Assembly (NCBI GenBank): GCA_037176885.1
Contig: JAWWNJ010000072.1
Coordinates: forward strand, 186,001 to 250,000
Direction of reading: 5' to 3'
DNA: 64,000 nt
DNA from: Favolaschia claudopus
Lineage: Eukaryota; Basidiomycota; Agaricomycetes; Agaricales; Mycenaceae
Positions 10,425 through 19,855 of the stretch are shown one piece after another. A program made the position numbers and the translations under genes. The first letter of the stretch is position 1. Every line of letters starts with the position of its first letter. The notes under the pieces were generated by a model. That model saw only the letters and a list, made by a program, of their open reading frames with translations. It was not told where the DNA came from and did no database searches.

Positions 10425-10700
10425 CTGCAGTTGAACGAAGAACACCGGGGGTTACTGCGCGAGGCATCAGAAGAGATTTCTCTCCCGAAGATCCTGGGCA
10501 CTGAGAAGGGCTTGCAGGCCCTGGCGAAGTTCTTGGAGAAAAGCGGCGCCTTCACCAAGACGGGCCAACCACGAAACACGACTGAAGGACTAGAGAGGAG
10601 GGACGACGAAGACTTTTGGGGTGGTGGAGAGGAGGAGGGCTCGGAAGGAGAAGGAGAGGAGGAGGAGCCCGAGGGGAGTGTGGACAGCGATGAAGAATGA
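10425..10700 (+). pseudogene. C-terminal end of a LINE ORF2 (Tad1-like)
   Basis: The frame reads LNEEHRGLLREASEEISLPK, ILGTEKGLQALAKFLEKSGA, FTKTGQ and then a long acidic tail (EEEGSEGEGEEEEPEGSVDSDEE). I recognise ILGT..GL.AL..FL..SGAFTKTG as the end of ORF2 proteins of fungal non-LTR retrotransposons. Endonuclease and RT are absent, consistent with a 5'-truncated insertion. The first base here is probably the truncation point. Confidence 0.6.
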
Positions 10701-10725
10701 CGGCGTCCGCGCCACGCCAACACCA

Positions 10726-11567
10726 TGGATGGTCTGGCGGACCAAGGGGATTGGCAAAAGGTGATCTCATCAGTCACATGTCTCCTCATTCTCTTCGTCT
10801 CGCCCACCTCCGCACATCGCGCTTTTGGCGCGGCGACTCCGTCTCTTTGAGACTTTCCCTTGTGCGTTCCTAGCACTCCTGCCCCTCTCCCCCCTCCTCC
10901 CCCCCCCTCCTCTCCCCTCCCCTCCCCTTGTTGCTGTCCATTCCCCTCAGTTTCTTGTGGAGCCTGTGGCGCTTCACCCTGTCTTCGCCCGCCTGTGGCT
11001 GCTTCATGGTGAGCTGTTGGTTGTGGGCTGCCTTGGCTCCCTCGCCTTTGGGCGGAGTGCAGCGAGCTTCGTTTTGAAGTTCATGCCCAATATATCGATG
11101 GCGTGCTTACAAATCCTCTCTCTCGTGAAGCTCAGGCCAATCCTGGATGGTCTGGCGGACCAAGGGGATTGGCAAAAGGTGATCTCATCAGTCACATGTC
11201 TCCTCATTCTCTTCGTCTCGCCCACCTCCGCACATCGCGCTTTTGGCGCGGCGACTCCGTCTCTTTGAGACTTTCCCTTGTCCAGTCCCCCTCCATGACC
11301 CTGAGTCTTGTCCCCTGCTACTAGTCTTCTCCCCCCGTCGCTGTCATCCCTCTTTTCTCGTGCCCACCCACCCACTCCTAGTTAGTTTTGCTATTTTCTG
11401 CGCACTCACGTAGCTACGGTTTTGTTCTGTATCCTGTAGTGATGTAGGGGCTGCCTTGGCTCCCTCGCCTTTGGGCGGAGTGCAGCGAGCTTCGTTTTGA
11501 AGTTCATGCCCAATATATCAATGGCGTGCTTACAAATCCTCTCTCTCGTGAAGCTCAGGCCAATCCC
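10726..11567 (+). repeat. Mosaic of two alternating repeat blocks
   Basis: Block R2 (TGGATGGTCTGGCGGACCAA onward, ~136 bp) occurs at 10726-10861 and 11144-11281. Block R1 (GGGCTGCCTTGGCTCCCTCG onward, ~120 bp) occurs at about 11025-11144 and 11448-11567. The order is R2-X-R1-R2-Y-R1 with different spacers X and Y. In one frame R1 reads EVHAQYIDGVL..NPLSRE, which faintly resembles the tail of a retroelement RNase H, so the blocks may be retroelement debris shuffled by recombination. Confidence 0.7.
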
Positions 11568-12268
11568 GCGTCACGGACGCCGATCCGGACCTCCTTAACT
11601 CGCCTTACCTCAAGAAACATACTGGCCACCTCTGCTCTATTTATTTTTCCCCCATGCTTACACCCAGGATCTATGCTTCCCATTTACCTCTCACCACGGG
11701 CCTTTTCCCTCTTGTCTATCCGAGTTCCCCGCACGCTACACACGCAGATCACACCGCAGACCAGATACTTTGAACAAAACGCAGATTACAAACGAGGACG
11801 ATATTTATTATCACACGATACGATTAGGCTCGGACCAGCACTTTACTTTCGGTATGACCTTCAGTAAAGGCTGGTAGATCTTATGGCGAGGCGTGGCAGA
11901 GTGCGGATGCAATAGCCCAAAATATACCCGATTGGGACACAAATCCGGAGGCGTGAGAAGGAGCTGGTGAGTAGTGACCACCGTTGAGGGCCCTGCAGCT
12001 CTCTGATGCAGCTGAATTTTGGCTGGATTGCAGCTGCAGCACCTCCAAATAATTCCCTCAAATTACTTCAGGCATAGGTAGGGCAAGCAGCCCACAAATG
12101 CGAACATCAAGGCGCAGGTAATTACCATATCGGGTATATTTCCACTCTGCCAAGTTACTGATAAGTTCCACCAGTCTCTCCTGGCACTAATTCCTCCCCG
12201 TCAAAGTGCCAGCGAGAGATTGGTTCAAGTCTACGATACGATACTTTATTACTTATTTACGCGTAGGT
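11568..12268. other. No recognisable feature
   Basis: No coding motif or clear repeat was found. There is a short plus-strand open frame (11526-11867) without recognisable features and a GGTATATT-containing AT-rich region near 11920-12140. Confidence 0.4.
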
Positions 12269-12450
12269 ACTATACCGCGCCGGCTTCTTAGCTACGTAGA
12301 GTAGCTTGTGCCGTCAACCGATTCTCTCTCTCTCGCTGGCCTTGGAACTGACAAGTTGAATCTTCTGCCGAGGAAGTGCCGAGGATCACCTGTCAGCCGG
12401 TCCGGGAGGCTCCCGGACCGGCTTCCCCTTTTACGTTCCTACGGAGGTGA

Positions 12451-13758
12451 ATGTTGCCGACTTATTCACGAAACCATTGTCGGCACCACGCCACATCAAG
12501 TTCCCGGGTGCGTGTTGACGATGCAGACTCCTTCGATGCACTGGCCTTGGTCTTTGGCGATGTTCTGAAGTGGCTCCACTCCTCTGGCGCTATCACCCAG
12601 GAGTTCTGGAAGGTTCTTAGTGCGATACAGGAACGGCTCGTCAACCACGTCACCATCGTCCGTGAGTCGGAGACGACCTCTTCCTTCAGCGCCCTCCTCC
12701 TCCAGACTGTCACACCGTCCCTAAAGCAGCTTTCGGAGAAATCTGAGGCCCAGCACAAGGCAATCACGTCGCTATCGAAGGAACTCGCCTCCATCAAAAC
12801 CGAGAAGGCTCTTTCGTACGCAGCCGTCGCCGCCGCCGCCGCTGCCAAGCCTCCCGCTCCCTCTGTCCCCAAGCCCAAGCCGCCCCCACTACCCTCCCCC
12901 AGCGACGAGCGCATCCTTGTCCGGTTCGACGGCGACGTACCTTCGCTATTCAATGCACCCTACTCGGAAATAGTCGCCACTGTCAACAAACACCTCGTTT
13001 CCCTCTCCCTCCCCTCTGTACTCTATGCGACGAAGCAGAATGACAGCAGCATCTTCCTCGTTCCTGCATCAGCGGCCGACACCCAAGTCCTCGATAAGGA
13101 GTGGTCCCGCTGGGGCCCGACTATCTTCCCTGGCAGTCGGATCGCCCCCGTTGCGCTGCACTCCCACCTCCAGGTCAACGGCATCCTGTTTCGCGACGTT
13201 ACAGACATGCGGGAGCTCAAGCGCGAGTTTGAATTGCGCAACCCGGACCTGGGTCCCGTCACGGGTCTGCCGACTTGGGTCAACCGTCCGCCGTCTGAAG
13301 CGCAGGCTGCTGCCATCTCTGCTAGTGGACGCAAGCCGAAGCTCGCTGGCTCGGTCTATTTTCTCCTCCAGTCCCGTGATAAAGTCGACCTCGCCCTTTC
13401 TCGTGGCCGCATCGTGCTTTGCTCAACAAGTCCCACTGTCGCTCGTGGATTCCCCCATCTAAGGATCTCTCAGTGCTGGGGCTGTTACAAGTACGGTCAT
13501 ACGAAGGCTCGATGCAACGTCAAGGCACCGTCCTGCGCTGTATGTGCCAAGCCAGTTGGCGACCACTCACCAACGACGCCGTGTTCAGGGCCCGTCGCAT
13601 GCCTCAACTGCGGCGGCAAGCATCGCGCTGATTCGTATTCGTGTCCTAAGCGCAAGGAGTTGCTGGTGACGCTCGCGGGGCGAATGAAGGATCTGCATGA
13701 GTCGTTGGATAAGTCTTCAATTCATCCCCTTCCGTTCATTCAACAACACGCTCATTAA
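12451..13758 (+). CDS. LINE-type ORF1 (Gag-like, three CCHC knuckles)
   Basis: This single uninterrupted frame of 435 codons is an RNA-binding Gag-like protein of a non-LTR retrotransposon. Features in order: helical N-terminal third (about residues 20-125), an Ala/Pro-rich linker near 125-155 (YAAVAAAAAAKPPAP, PKPKPPPLP), a central domain (about 155-345), then three cysteine clusters: CWGCYKYGHTKARC, CAVCAKPVGDHSPTTPC and CLNCGGKHRADSYSC. The spacing fits the zinc knuckles of Tad1/I-type ORF1 proteins. No endonuclease or RT frame follows: after a ~290-bp 3' region with a (TCAAG)n tail, copia sequence begins. Upstream lies a CT-rich block shared with 8535-8598. The protein would act in the cytoplasmic RNP of the element. 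Its intactness without ORF2 is unusual. Confidence 0.8.
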   Translation: MLPTYSRNHCRHHATSSSRVRVDDADSFDALALVFGDVLKWLHSSGAITQEFWKVLSAIQERLVNHVTIVRESETTSSFSALLLQTVTPSLKQLSEKSEAQHKAITSLSKELASIKTEKALSYAAVAAAAAAKPPAPSVPKPKPPPLPSPSDERILVRFDGDVPSLFNAPYSEIVATVNKHLVSLSLPSVLYATKQNDSSIFLVPASAADTQVLDKEWSRWGPTIFPGSRIAPVALHSHLQVNGILFRDVTDMRELKREFELRNPDLGPVTGLPTWVNRPPSEAQAAAISASGRKPKLAGSVYFLLQSRDKVDLALSRGRIVLCSTSPTVARGFPHLRISQCWGCYKYGHTKARCNVKAPSCAVCAKPVGDHSPTTPCSGPVACLNCGGKHRADSYSCPKRKELLVTLAGRMKDLHESLDKSSIHPLPFIQQHAH

Positions 13759-14048
13759 ATAATCTCTCTCTCCCTTTCGCGATCTTCGTTTCTGATTCAC
13801 GCAACCCCATTATAGTACCTCACTCTCCTACATACACTAGTTCCTCATTCACACGTTCACGTCTCTCCTCGTCATACCATTTTCCTTACACGATACCAAA
13901 TTTCCATTTCCTTTCTGTTTACCGCAATCGTCCCGTAACCTACCAGTGATCATGTAACCTTAACCTCCCCTCTTGTACTGCCGCATAGCCTCACTGGCCA
14001 GGTACGGCATATAATAGAACTTCAAGTCAAGTCAAGTCAAGTCAAGTG
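13759..14048 (+). other. LINE 3' region with (TCAAG)n tail
   Basis: After the ORF1 stop comes about 260 bp of pyrimidine-rich, non-coding sequence, ending GTACGGCATATAATAGAACT and about five TCAAG units at 14025-14048. Short tandem tails of this kind are typical 3' ends of fungal LINEs. The next base starts Ty1/copia-like sequence. Confidence 0.6.
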
Positions 14049-14584
14049 TCCTCGATTCCCGTCGCCGCAGGAAGTCCCCGAAGACCGAGGGTAAGTCGCA
14101 GGAGTCTGCCCTCCTCCGATCACCTCATCCTCCCAGACCAACAACTCCGCGTACAGTGCACGTACAGCGGGTGCGTCCACCCTCATTGATTCCGGTACAT
14201 CGACACACATTCACTCTGTTCGACGCGACTTCGTTTCTTACGCCCAAGCCGTATCTGGAAATATCAGCGGGTTCGGCAACGGTTCGAGGAAAATCGAGGG
14301 TCGTACTAGCGTCCCATCCTAAGGGTGGTAACGTCCGACTCAGGTTGAAAGATACCTGTTATGTCCCTGACTCTCAGCCGACGCTTATATCAGTATCGCG
14401 GCTTGGTCAGGCGGACTGTTACACCGTCTTCGGCGGTGGACGCTGTGTTACCTTTGAGAAGGGTGACAGTGGCAAGCTCATCCGCAACCTTATTTCGTCC
14501 GAGAAGGTTATTCTGACCGCCTCTCTTGGTAGCGATCGACTCTATCACCTCGATTTCTCGTCTCGACCTCCGATCTCTAAATGA
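14049..14584 (+). pseudogene. Ty1/copia protease-region fragment, frameshifted
   Basis: One frame reads TLIDSGTSTHIHSVRRDFVS then GNISGFGNGSRKIEGR, containing the aspartic protease signature (LIDSGTSTHI) of copia pol. After a frameshift near 14285-14330 another frame continues with VRLRLKDTCYVPDSQPTLIS, VSRLGQADCYTVFGGGRCVT and SDRLYHL, the usual segment just before the copia integrase zinc finger. It stops at 14584 and is joined to the YPCG-C family gene. Non-functional. Confidence 0.75.
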
Positions 14585-14589
14585 TAGGA

Positions 14590-17500
14590 AATATCTAGCC
14601 CGTGCGCGCCAAAAAGTCAACGCATTTTGCGAATTAGTTGACATCATCTATGTTCCCGGGCTCCCGCGACTCCTTTCCACTGCCAAAAAGGAGGGCTGGG
14701 GCGTTGAAAAAATTTGTTCTAAGGCTTCACTTGCTGTTGAAGGAAAATACCATCCCCGTAATTACACCGCACTTGACATGGACCTCGCCACTCTCGTCTA
14801 TGAGCTTGGCGGCGGCAGTGCACTCTATGCTCTCAACAAATCCCCAATCTCCCTTCCTAGTCGACACACCATTGCCGTGCAGCGGCGAAACATCTCCCTT
14901 CGCATCACTGTTGGCGACGTGATTGACATAATGAAGAACATCGAAATGCTCTTCAAAGACATCGAGACTGGAGAGCATAATCAAGTAATACATACTATCT
15001 CTCAGGATGAAGTCGCAGGCGACGGCCGTCTTTGCTTCCTTACAGACACCGACGAGATAGCGGGACTCTGCGAACACGCTGCTGCCGAACTCGATACATT
15101 CAAAATGGGTACAGATTTGACAGCGGTTACCGCGGCAGTCAAAGCAGTGCGGGAAGGACGAGTGCATATAGGAAAAGAATTCAGTGTTGCAGCGAACCTG
15201 CAAGCATGGTTCGTGGCAAATAGCGGCGCTGAATTTACAGAAACTTCTTGTCGCTTGGAAGATGTCTCCATATGGCGAGAAATTGCATGGCCCCGTCAAA
15301 ACAATTGCAGCTGATGGAGCAGCGGATCGACGACGAGCTCTTTATCTTCTCTGCATGCAGCAGGAAGTAAAGTCCGGAGACCCGCTTTGGGAATTTCTCA
15401 AAGACCTTCCCGGTTTGAATTTGTTCACCGGGGAAGGTGGTTTGACAATGTGTTTCGACCCGAAACATACATGGAAACGTGCGGTTCATTTCATTTACTC
15501 ATCTTTATCTAGATATTGAGGTATTGTTATAGGCAAACGCAAAAATGTTATCTCAAAAGAGGGTACACTTGTCGGCAGTGTTGTGATCAGCAAAAACCTG
15601 CTTGCACAGTGGTTAGAGCGCTTATCCGGCCACGATTGGTCTGAGCAGAGCATCCACGCGCTGCTGAACCCGAAAGATCCCCAGAATGTCTCCAATGCCG
15701 TGAAGCTTCTCCCTTTGATTGCGGATTTGCGAGACTTGGATTCCGCCGACTTCACCCCTTCCGAATCCAAGAATCACCGTTTTGTTTGCTCGGCGAGATG
15801 CTCGATTCAATGCTCGAGCCATTCATCAACCCTATATTATCTCTATCCGAACAATTGATTAGCCTCGTCAAATTCGCCCACATTGCTTGTGGACTGTTCC
15901 TCGAGCACGGAACGGACTTTATGTCCGGCCAGCTATACAGTGATCTCCAGTGCGTGGTCAAAAATGCGATTTTCCAGATAGCACATTCAAAAGCCTTAAA
16001 TCCGTACCTCAAAGTCTTTCTGTGCCTTCTGGGTGATGATGTTCTCGAGATCCTCTTCGGGAGATCAAGAATGATTGGCGGTCACTCGCCGAATATGGCT
16101 GTAGATGAATTACGCCGACGCGTCGGCTCGGCACTGCGGTTGGATGAAATCTACAGACGCAGACCCCATCTTGAGAAGCTCGCTCGCCGGCTTATGCTGG
16201 TACGCAGCCGGGATGTTGATCATCTTACTCCCCGTAATTTCACTGGAGATCTCACTGCTGGCTCGTGCGATATTCATGCTTGTTATTTCGAAGGACGTCA
16301 ACAGGCTGTTGACTTTTTGGCGCGTTTCGGTCTCCATTTTGACTTCGACAAAATATTCGAACCTCCAGACGTTGACTTGATGCGTCCGAATGGAGGGAAA
16401 TATCCCGGAGTATCCACCGAGGTGGATCGGTCGTTGGCGGATCCTGACATTTCAACCGATGTGCCGGCGGCAAATCCTACCGATACCCCGGACTCAAACC
16501 CTTTGGCGGCAAACGAAATTTTGAACTTTGATGGAGAAGCTGCCTTGCGCGCAGAGAAAGCCGCAGAGCCTACAATTACAGAACCCCACTCCATTTGGAT
16601 CAACCTCGACGAGGGGGATAACAGAAAACAAGTTCATAAGAAGAGTATTTTACGCACCTCTCCGATCCCACCTTGGACGTCGACTCAGCGAAAAGCCACG
16701 ACCGCCTGCTGCGCATTCGATGCTTCTCAATCGGCGGTGACCACTGGGACCGTTCGGCTCCCAAGCCACATGACAAGACTGCCGACGAACATTTATTGAA
16801 GCTGGAGGGCGTCTTTGCTACGCTCCTCGCTGTCAACCAAAAACAAGCATCACTCGCTGTCCTCCAGTGTACAATTCTCAAATCAAACAAAACAAATCCC
16901 CCGACCTATCACGACGCCGTGCCAATAGCCGAAATTGGTATCCCCAGTGCTCAGTACACCGTAACCGGCCAGATCTACTCCATGATCCCTTTCATAACCT
17001 CTGCCGATTCTATCTCCTGGGCTTGGGACACAAATTATGTTGCTTTCGAGTCTTCAAAAACAAAACAGACAAACTCTAATTTGCCGGCTCGACGCCGCCA
17101 TCTCAATATTTGTGTCGATGGCCGGTTGGTTGTTCCCCTCTCCTCGCCCGAATTCATGCCTGCTCGAGTGGTTCTGGAAGATATTGGAGGTGATATCTTG
17201 CCCGATGTTGCCGAGGCCGTAGAAACAACTTGGGTATTTTCCGAGTCTCAACTTCAACAGATCAAAGCAGAATTGCTTGCTCGTGTGCAAGATCCCGAAA
17301 TGCGATCAAGAATTCCTGTTTACGGTCCGATAAAAGATGGGCGCTTCCCATATGAAGCCCACCTTGAACTTGAGGGTACGGCTGTTGACAGTTTCATGAA
17401 CTTAACACTGATATTGCCTTGGTAGACGGGGTTTTCATGCAGACATCACATTACTGCCATGCGTGCAAGCCCCCGGTGCTAAAGATGGCCGCCGAAAGTG

Positions 17501-18194
17501 TCTTCCATGCGGGAAAGAGGTATCAGGCCCGGATCGGCAAAACCACATGGGCCAGCACATCCTCCTTGCACTCCGTGGGGTAGCTGAAGATAATCTGATC
17601 TCACCGGTACACCAATAGCTCACTTCGAGTGGTCCTAAATTAAATTCATGTTGACAGGTTTCTACTGACTACCCCTGCGGGTTTTGCGGAATGTCAAGTA
17701 CAACGGGTGGCCGCTGCGTGATTTCCATTCGCAGTGGGAAGGCCATCTCCACCTGTTCCGAGGGTTATGATTTCCAAATGGCGGCTGCATCGAAGAGTAG
17801 CCTATCCAAGCCATGCACAAATGTGCCCGTGGGGTGTTCTCTATGCTCGGACACTCACTGGAAGTACAATATGCAGGCGCACCTTTGCGATGCACATCCT
17901 AATTGGAAACTCACTGTTTCTGATCAGGTTCGCGCCGTGTTTGAACCCAAGATAACAATAACCCGCAGTGAAGAACGAGCGCTTGGGGTGCCCGACATGC
18001 CTCCAACTGCGCAGCCACTCCCAGAGAATGCCGAGATATGCTCTGGAAATAAGCGGCCTGCTACAGAGTCTCCCGCAGGCACCCCGCGCCGACCTCGAGT
18101 ACGACGCACATCACAGACCAGAGTGGGGCAGACCGAAGAGGGTGACTTGGACACTGTCAGCGGCTCGGAAGCTGGCTCAGACTTTGAAGGTTGA
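14590..18194 (+). pseudogene. Large YPCG-C cysteine-rich agaricomycete family protein, frameshifted
   Basis: Collinear pieces in changing frames form one large protein of about 1,150 residues. Recognisable segments: NYTALDMDLATLVYELGGGS and SLPSRHTIA (14760-14875); EIAGLCEHAAAELDTFKMG (15050-15110); KTIAADGAADRRRALYLLCM (15300-15360); WLERLSGHDWSEQSIHALLN (15610-15665); LLGEMLDSMLEP and DFMSGQLYSDLQCVVKNAIF (15790-15980); VDHLTPRNFTGDLTAGSCDI (16215-16275). It ends with a C2HH-type finger (CLPCGKEVSGPDRQNHMGQH, 17490-17550), an intron (about 17610-17658), YPCGFCG, PCTNVPVGC and CSLCSDTHWKYNMQAHLCDA. Frame changes near 15210, 15783 and 16660 break it. I recognise the family from agaricomycete genomes but know of no function. 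Several finger-like Cys/His clusters suggest nucleic-acid or metal binding. A C-terminal fragment of a relative lies at 1120-1624. Confidence 0.7.
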
Positions 18195-18576
18195 CATTGA
18201 GTATTCATTTCTGAAATATTGCTGTATTATAGACGCTATGTATCGAAGGAAAACGAGAATTGAAAGAGAGAAAGAGCGCGAAAGTGTCCGATCGAAACAC
18301 CGGAGAATGCGGCATTTAGTGATCGCCTCAAAAGCCGCGGTGAGTGCCGCCGTCTGCCGCTGTTCATCAGGTGCCGTACATGACAGCTCACATGACCTGA
18401 TTAATGTCCACGATCCAGAGATCGCTCAACTCTTGCTACCGGTGGCTCTGCGCAAAGTCTCTAATACAGTATGTTACCTCGGCTATGGACTTAGAAAAAA
18501 TTCCTACTCACTCTGCACTCCCCTGCAATCCTTTAATCTGCTCAACCCTGCTTCAAGTCACTCCAGAGTGTTCATT
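18195..18576. other. No supported gene
   Basis: The sequence just downstream of the YPCG-C gene has an Arg/Glu-rich frame (RKTRIEREKERESVRSKHRR) without recognisable homology. A lone CGCAAAGTCTCT near 18451-18462 matches the end of the MITE at 18577-18773. Confidence 0.35.
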
Positions 18577-18773
18577 AGAGACTTTGCGGTAGCCACCGGT
18601 GGCTTTAGGTGACCAGTTTTTCCCGAGACCGAATGACAGCGTGTGGCTGTATTAGCCACCATTTGTACGTCTTATTGAGGGGATTCCATGGTGGTTACCT
18701 TGAACCGTGGACTCAAAAAACCATTGCACACGAGGAGCCACCGAAAGCCACCGGTGGCTACCGCAAAGTCTCT
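18577..18773. mobile_element. MITE, 197 bp, AGAGACTTTGCGG ends
   Basis: About 30 bp at each end are inverted: AGAGACTTTGCGGTAGCCAC and its complement. The termini include a smaller palindrome AGCCACCGGTGGCT. The flanks ATT and GTT are compatible with a 3-bp duplication. Related by its termini to the 451-bp element at 26209-26659. Confidence 0.75.
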
Positions 18774-18861
18774 GTTATACCTTGGCTTGAATGCTGCTGA
18801 TCTTAGAGGTAAAGACCTAACCTAGTCACTTCAGTTGCACCTCGGCTATAGCTTTCGGCTA

Positions 18862-19290
18862 CAGTTGAACATCTCATAATGCATATGCTCACAATGCATA
18901 AACCTCATTCTGCATAGTGTTTTGGGGTCCACCAACTTGGAGGGCTGGTGTTTTATGCATTTTCTCATATTGCCTAATGCATAAGGTTTGGGGCAAGTTT
19001 TTAGTGCATTATGCATTATGAGATCGCAAAATTGATACAATTTGGTGGCAATTTGGCACTCTTCTAACGCATATGGGTACTATTCACGTCAAAAACACCA
19101 GTTTATAACTTGTTACATGATTTTGACCGCTTTTACGACAACTGTGGACAATTCGGCATCTGCCGCACTTTCGTATATAGTAAATTCGTGACAATGTCCA
19201 CATATGTCACACTATGTGACAGTATGTAGGAATGCATATTGCTCATAATGCATAGCGCTTGTGGGTCCACGGACGCTATGCATTATGAGA
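18862..19290. mobile_element. TGCAT-rich MITE, copy 1 (429 bp)
   Basis: The ends are CAGTTGAACATCTCATAATG and its inverse, with TA at 18860-18861 and 19291-19292. The interior is full of ATGCATTATGAG-type motifs and GGGGTCCAC..CTTGG. It is a sibling of 34788-35139 and more distantly of 37676-38141 and 49822-50287. Confidence 0.9.
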
Positions 19291-19402
19291 TGTTCAACTG
19301 TACTTACGGATTCATCGGCAAACTTGTACGGATCTACAGACGGCTTTTCGGACTTGATACAAATTCGGAACTGTGACAGATCTGTGCCGCTTGGCTTCGC
19401 TA

Positions 19403-19855
19403 TGGTGCGAATCGGCTAAACACCACCAAATAGGTCCCATCAATGATCCCATCATTGATGTCTCAAATTGCCCGCAGAAAAAAAAAAATCAATCTATATG
19501 CTCTTTTTTGCTTGGATTGGTGCTCCCATGAACTGCTGGTATCCCTCTCAGGTATTTTGGGTGCCTTTCAGAGCTTCCGATGCACCCGTGAGGTGGAATG
19601 TGGATTGTGGATTGTCTCGAATAGGAAATGAACGTAAGTGCACGTGATTGATTAGGTGATCGCATCACTGATGTCTCAAATCGCCTCGGAGAAAATATTA
19701 TTTATTGTCAGTTTTGAGCCAGTTAAAAATTCGTCTAGAGGGATTACTCTACTATCTAATCGGAGTGTTTTGGCCAGAGGGTTAAGCGTGGGAAGGTCCT
19801 GATGTGATGTAATAGATTCCGTTCCTGTTTGGTGGTGTTTAGCCGATTCGCACCA
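19403..19855. mobile_element. MITE, 453 bp, TGGTGCGAATCGG ends
   Basis: The ends are TGGTGCGAATCGGCTAAACA and its inverse (about 30 bp), flanked by TA (19401-19402, 19856-19857). Two internal direct repeats of the form CATCAYTGATGTCTCAAAT (19452 and 19665) are also present. Non-coding. Confidence 0.75.
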
